A stretch of DNA of 5,702 nt from Deltaproteobacteria bacterium (GTDB taxonomy: Bacteria > Desulfobacterota > Desulfovibrionia > Desulfovibrionales > Desulfovibrionaceae): the NCBI GenBank assembly GCA_025350085.1, contig JANXYI010000355.1, forward strand, positions 1 to 5,702. The letters are read 5' to 3'. Shown here one piece after another: positions 5,689 to 5,702 of this stretch (position 1 is the first letter of the stretch; each line of letters begins with the position of its first letter). A model generated the notes under the pieces. The model made no database searches, was not told the DNA's origin, and saw nothing but the letters and a program-made list of their open reading frames with translations. The position numbers and the translations under genes were made by a program.

Positions 5689-5702
5689 CCGCCTGCTGGC
5701 GG
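5689..5702 (+). terminator. Possible terminator hairpin, cut by window end
   Basis: ccgcc (5689-5693) and ggcgg (5698-5702) pair around tgct. The six G at 5683-5688 just before would extend the stem if C bases follow beyond the window. It lies 55 bases after the binding-protein stop. Whether a T tract follows cannot be seen. Confidence 0.45.

Overview
The window is a GC-rich bacterial chromosome segment. The FdhB-type iron-sulfur tail, the exported redox proteins and the overall gene style suggest a sulfate-reducing deltaproteobacterium of the Desulfovibrio group. This is an inference from protein style; no rRNA or other phylogenetic marker is present.

Layout. (1) 1-317, plus strand: the 3' end of a formate dehydrogenase beta (iron-sulfur) subunit gene that begins outside the window. 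(2) 318-554: an intergenic stretch with a UUCG hairpin, an overlapping perfect 11-bp stem-loop, two perfect tandem copies of a 22-bp sequence and a plausible sigma70 promoter. (3) 555-1728, plus strand: a two-gene operon for two exported thioredoxin-fold proteins, a CPHC thiol-disulfide protein and a peroxiredoxin with a single cysteine. (4) 1751-1786: a perfect 16-bp stem-loop that serves as terminator between converging operons. (5) 1809-4477, minus strand: a translationally coupled pair, an AI-2E/PerM-family membrane protein followed by the lytic transglycosylase lipoprotein MltA. MltA carries an unusual Ser/Thr/Pro-rich and then Asn/Gly-rich C-terminal tail. (6) 4478-4824: a 347-bp divergent intergenic region with a repeated 8-mer and no gene that I can support. 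(7) 4825-5633, plus strand: a polar or basic amino-acid ABC transporter substrate-binding lipoprotein gene interrupted by a one-base frameshift near 5453. (8) 5689-5702: the start of a GC-rich hairpin cut by the window edge.

How the genes relate. Nearly every product acts in or at the cell envelope: formate oxidation, peroxide and thiol chemistry, peptidoglycan cleavage, a membrane permease and solute capture. The CPHC protein and the one-cysteine peroxiredoxin could form a periplasmic peroxide-reducing pair, with the first recycling the second; this is inferred from adjacency and cysteine content. No clearly new multigene system is visible. The points most worth a second look are the frameshifted binding protein, the low-complexity MltA tail, the exported redox pair and the structured repeat region at 401-475.
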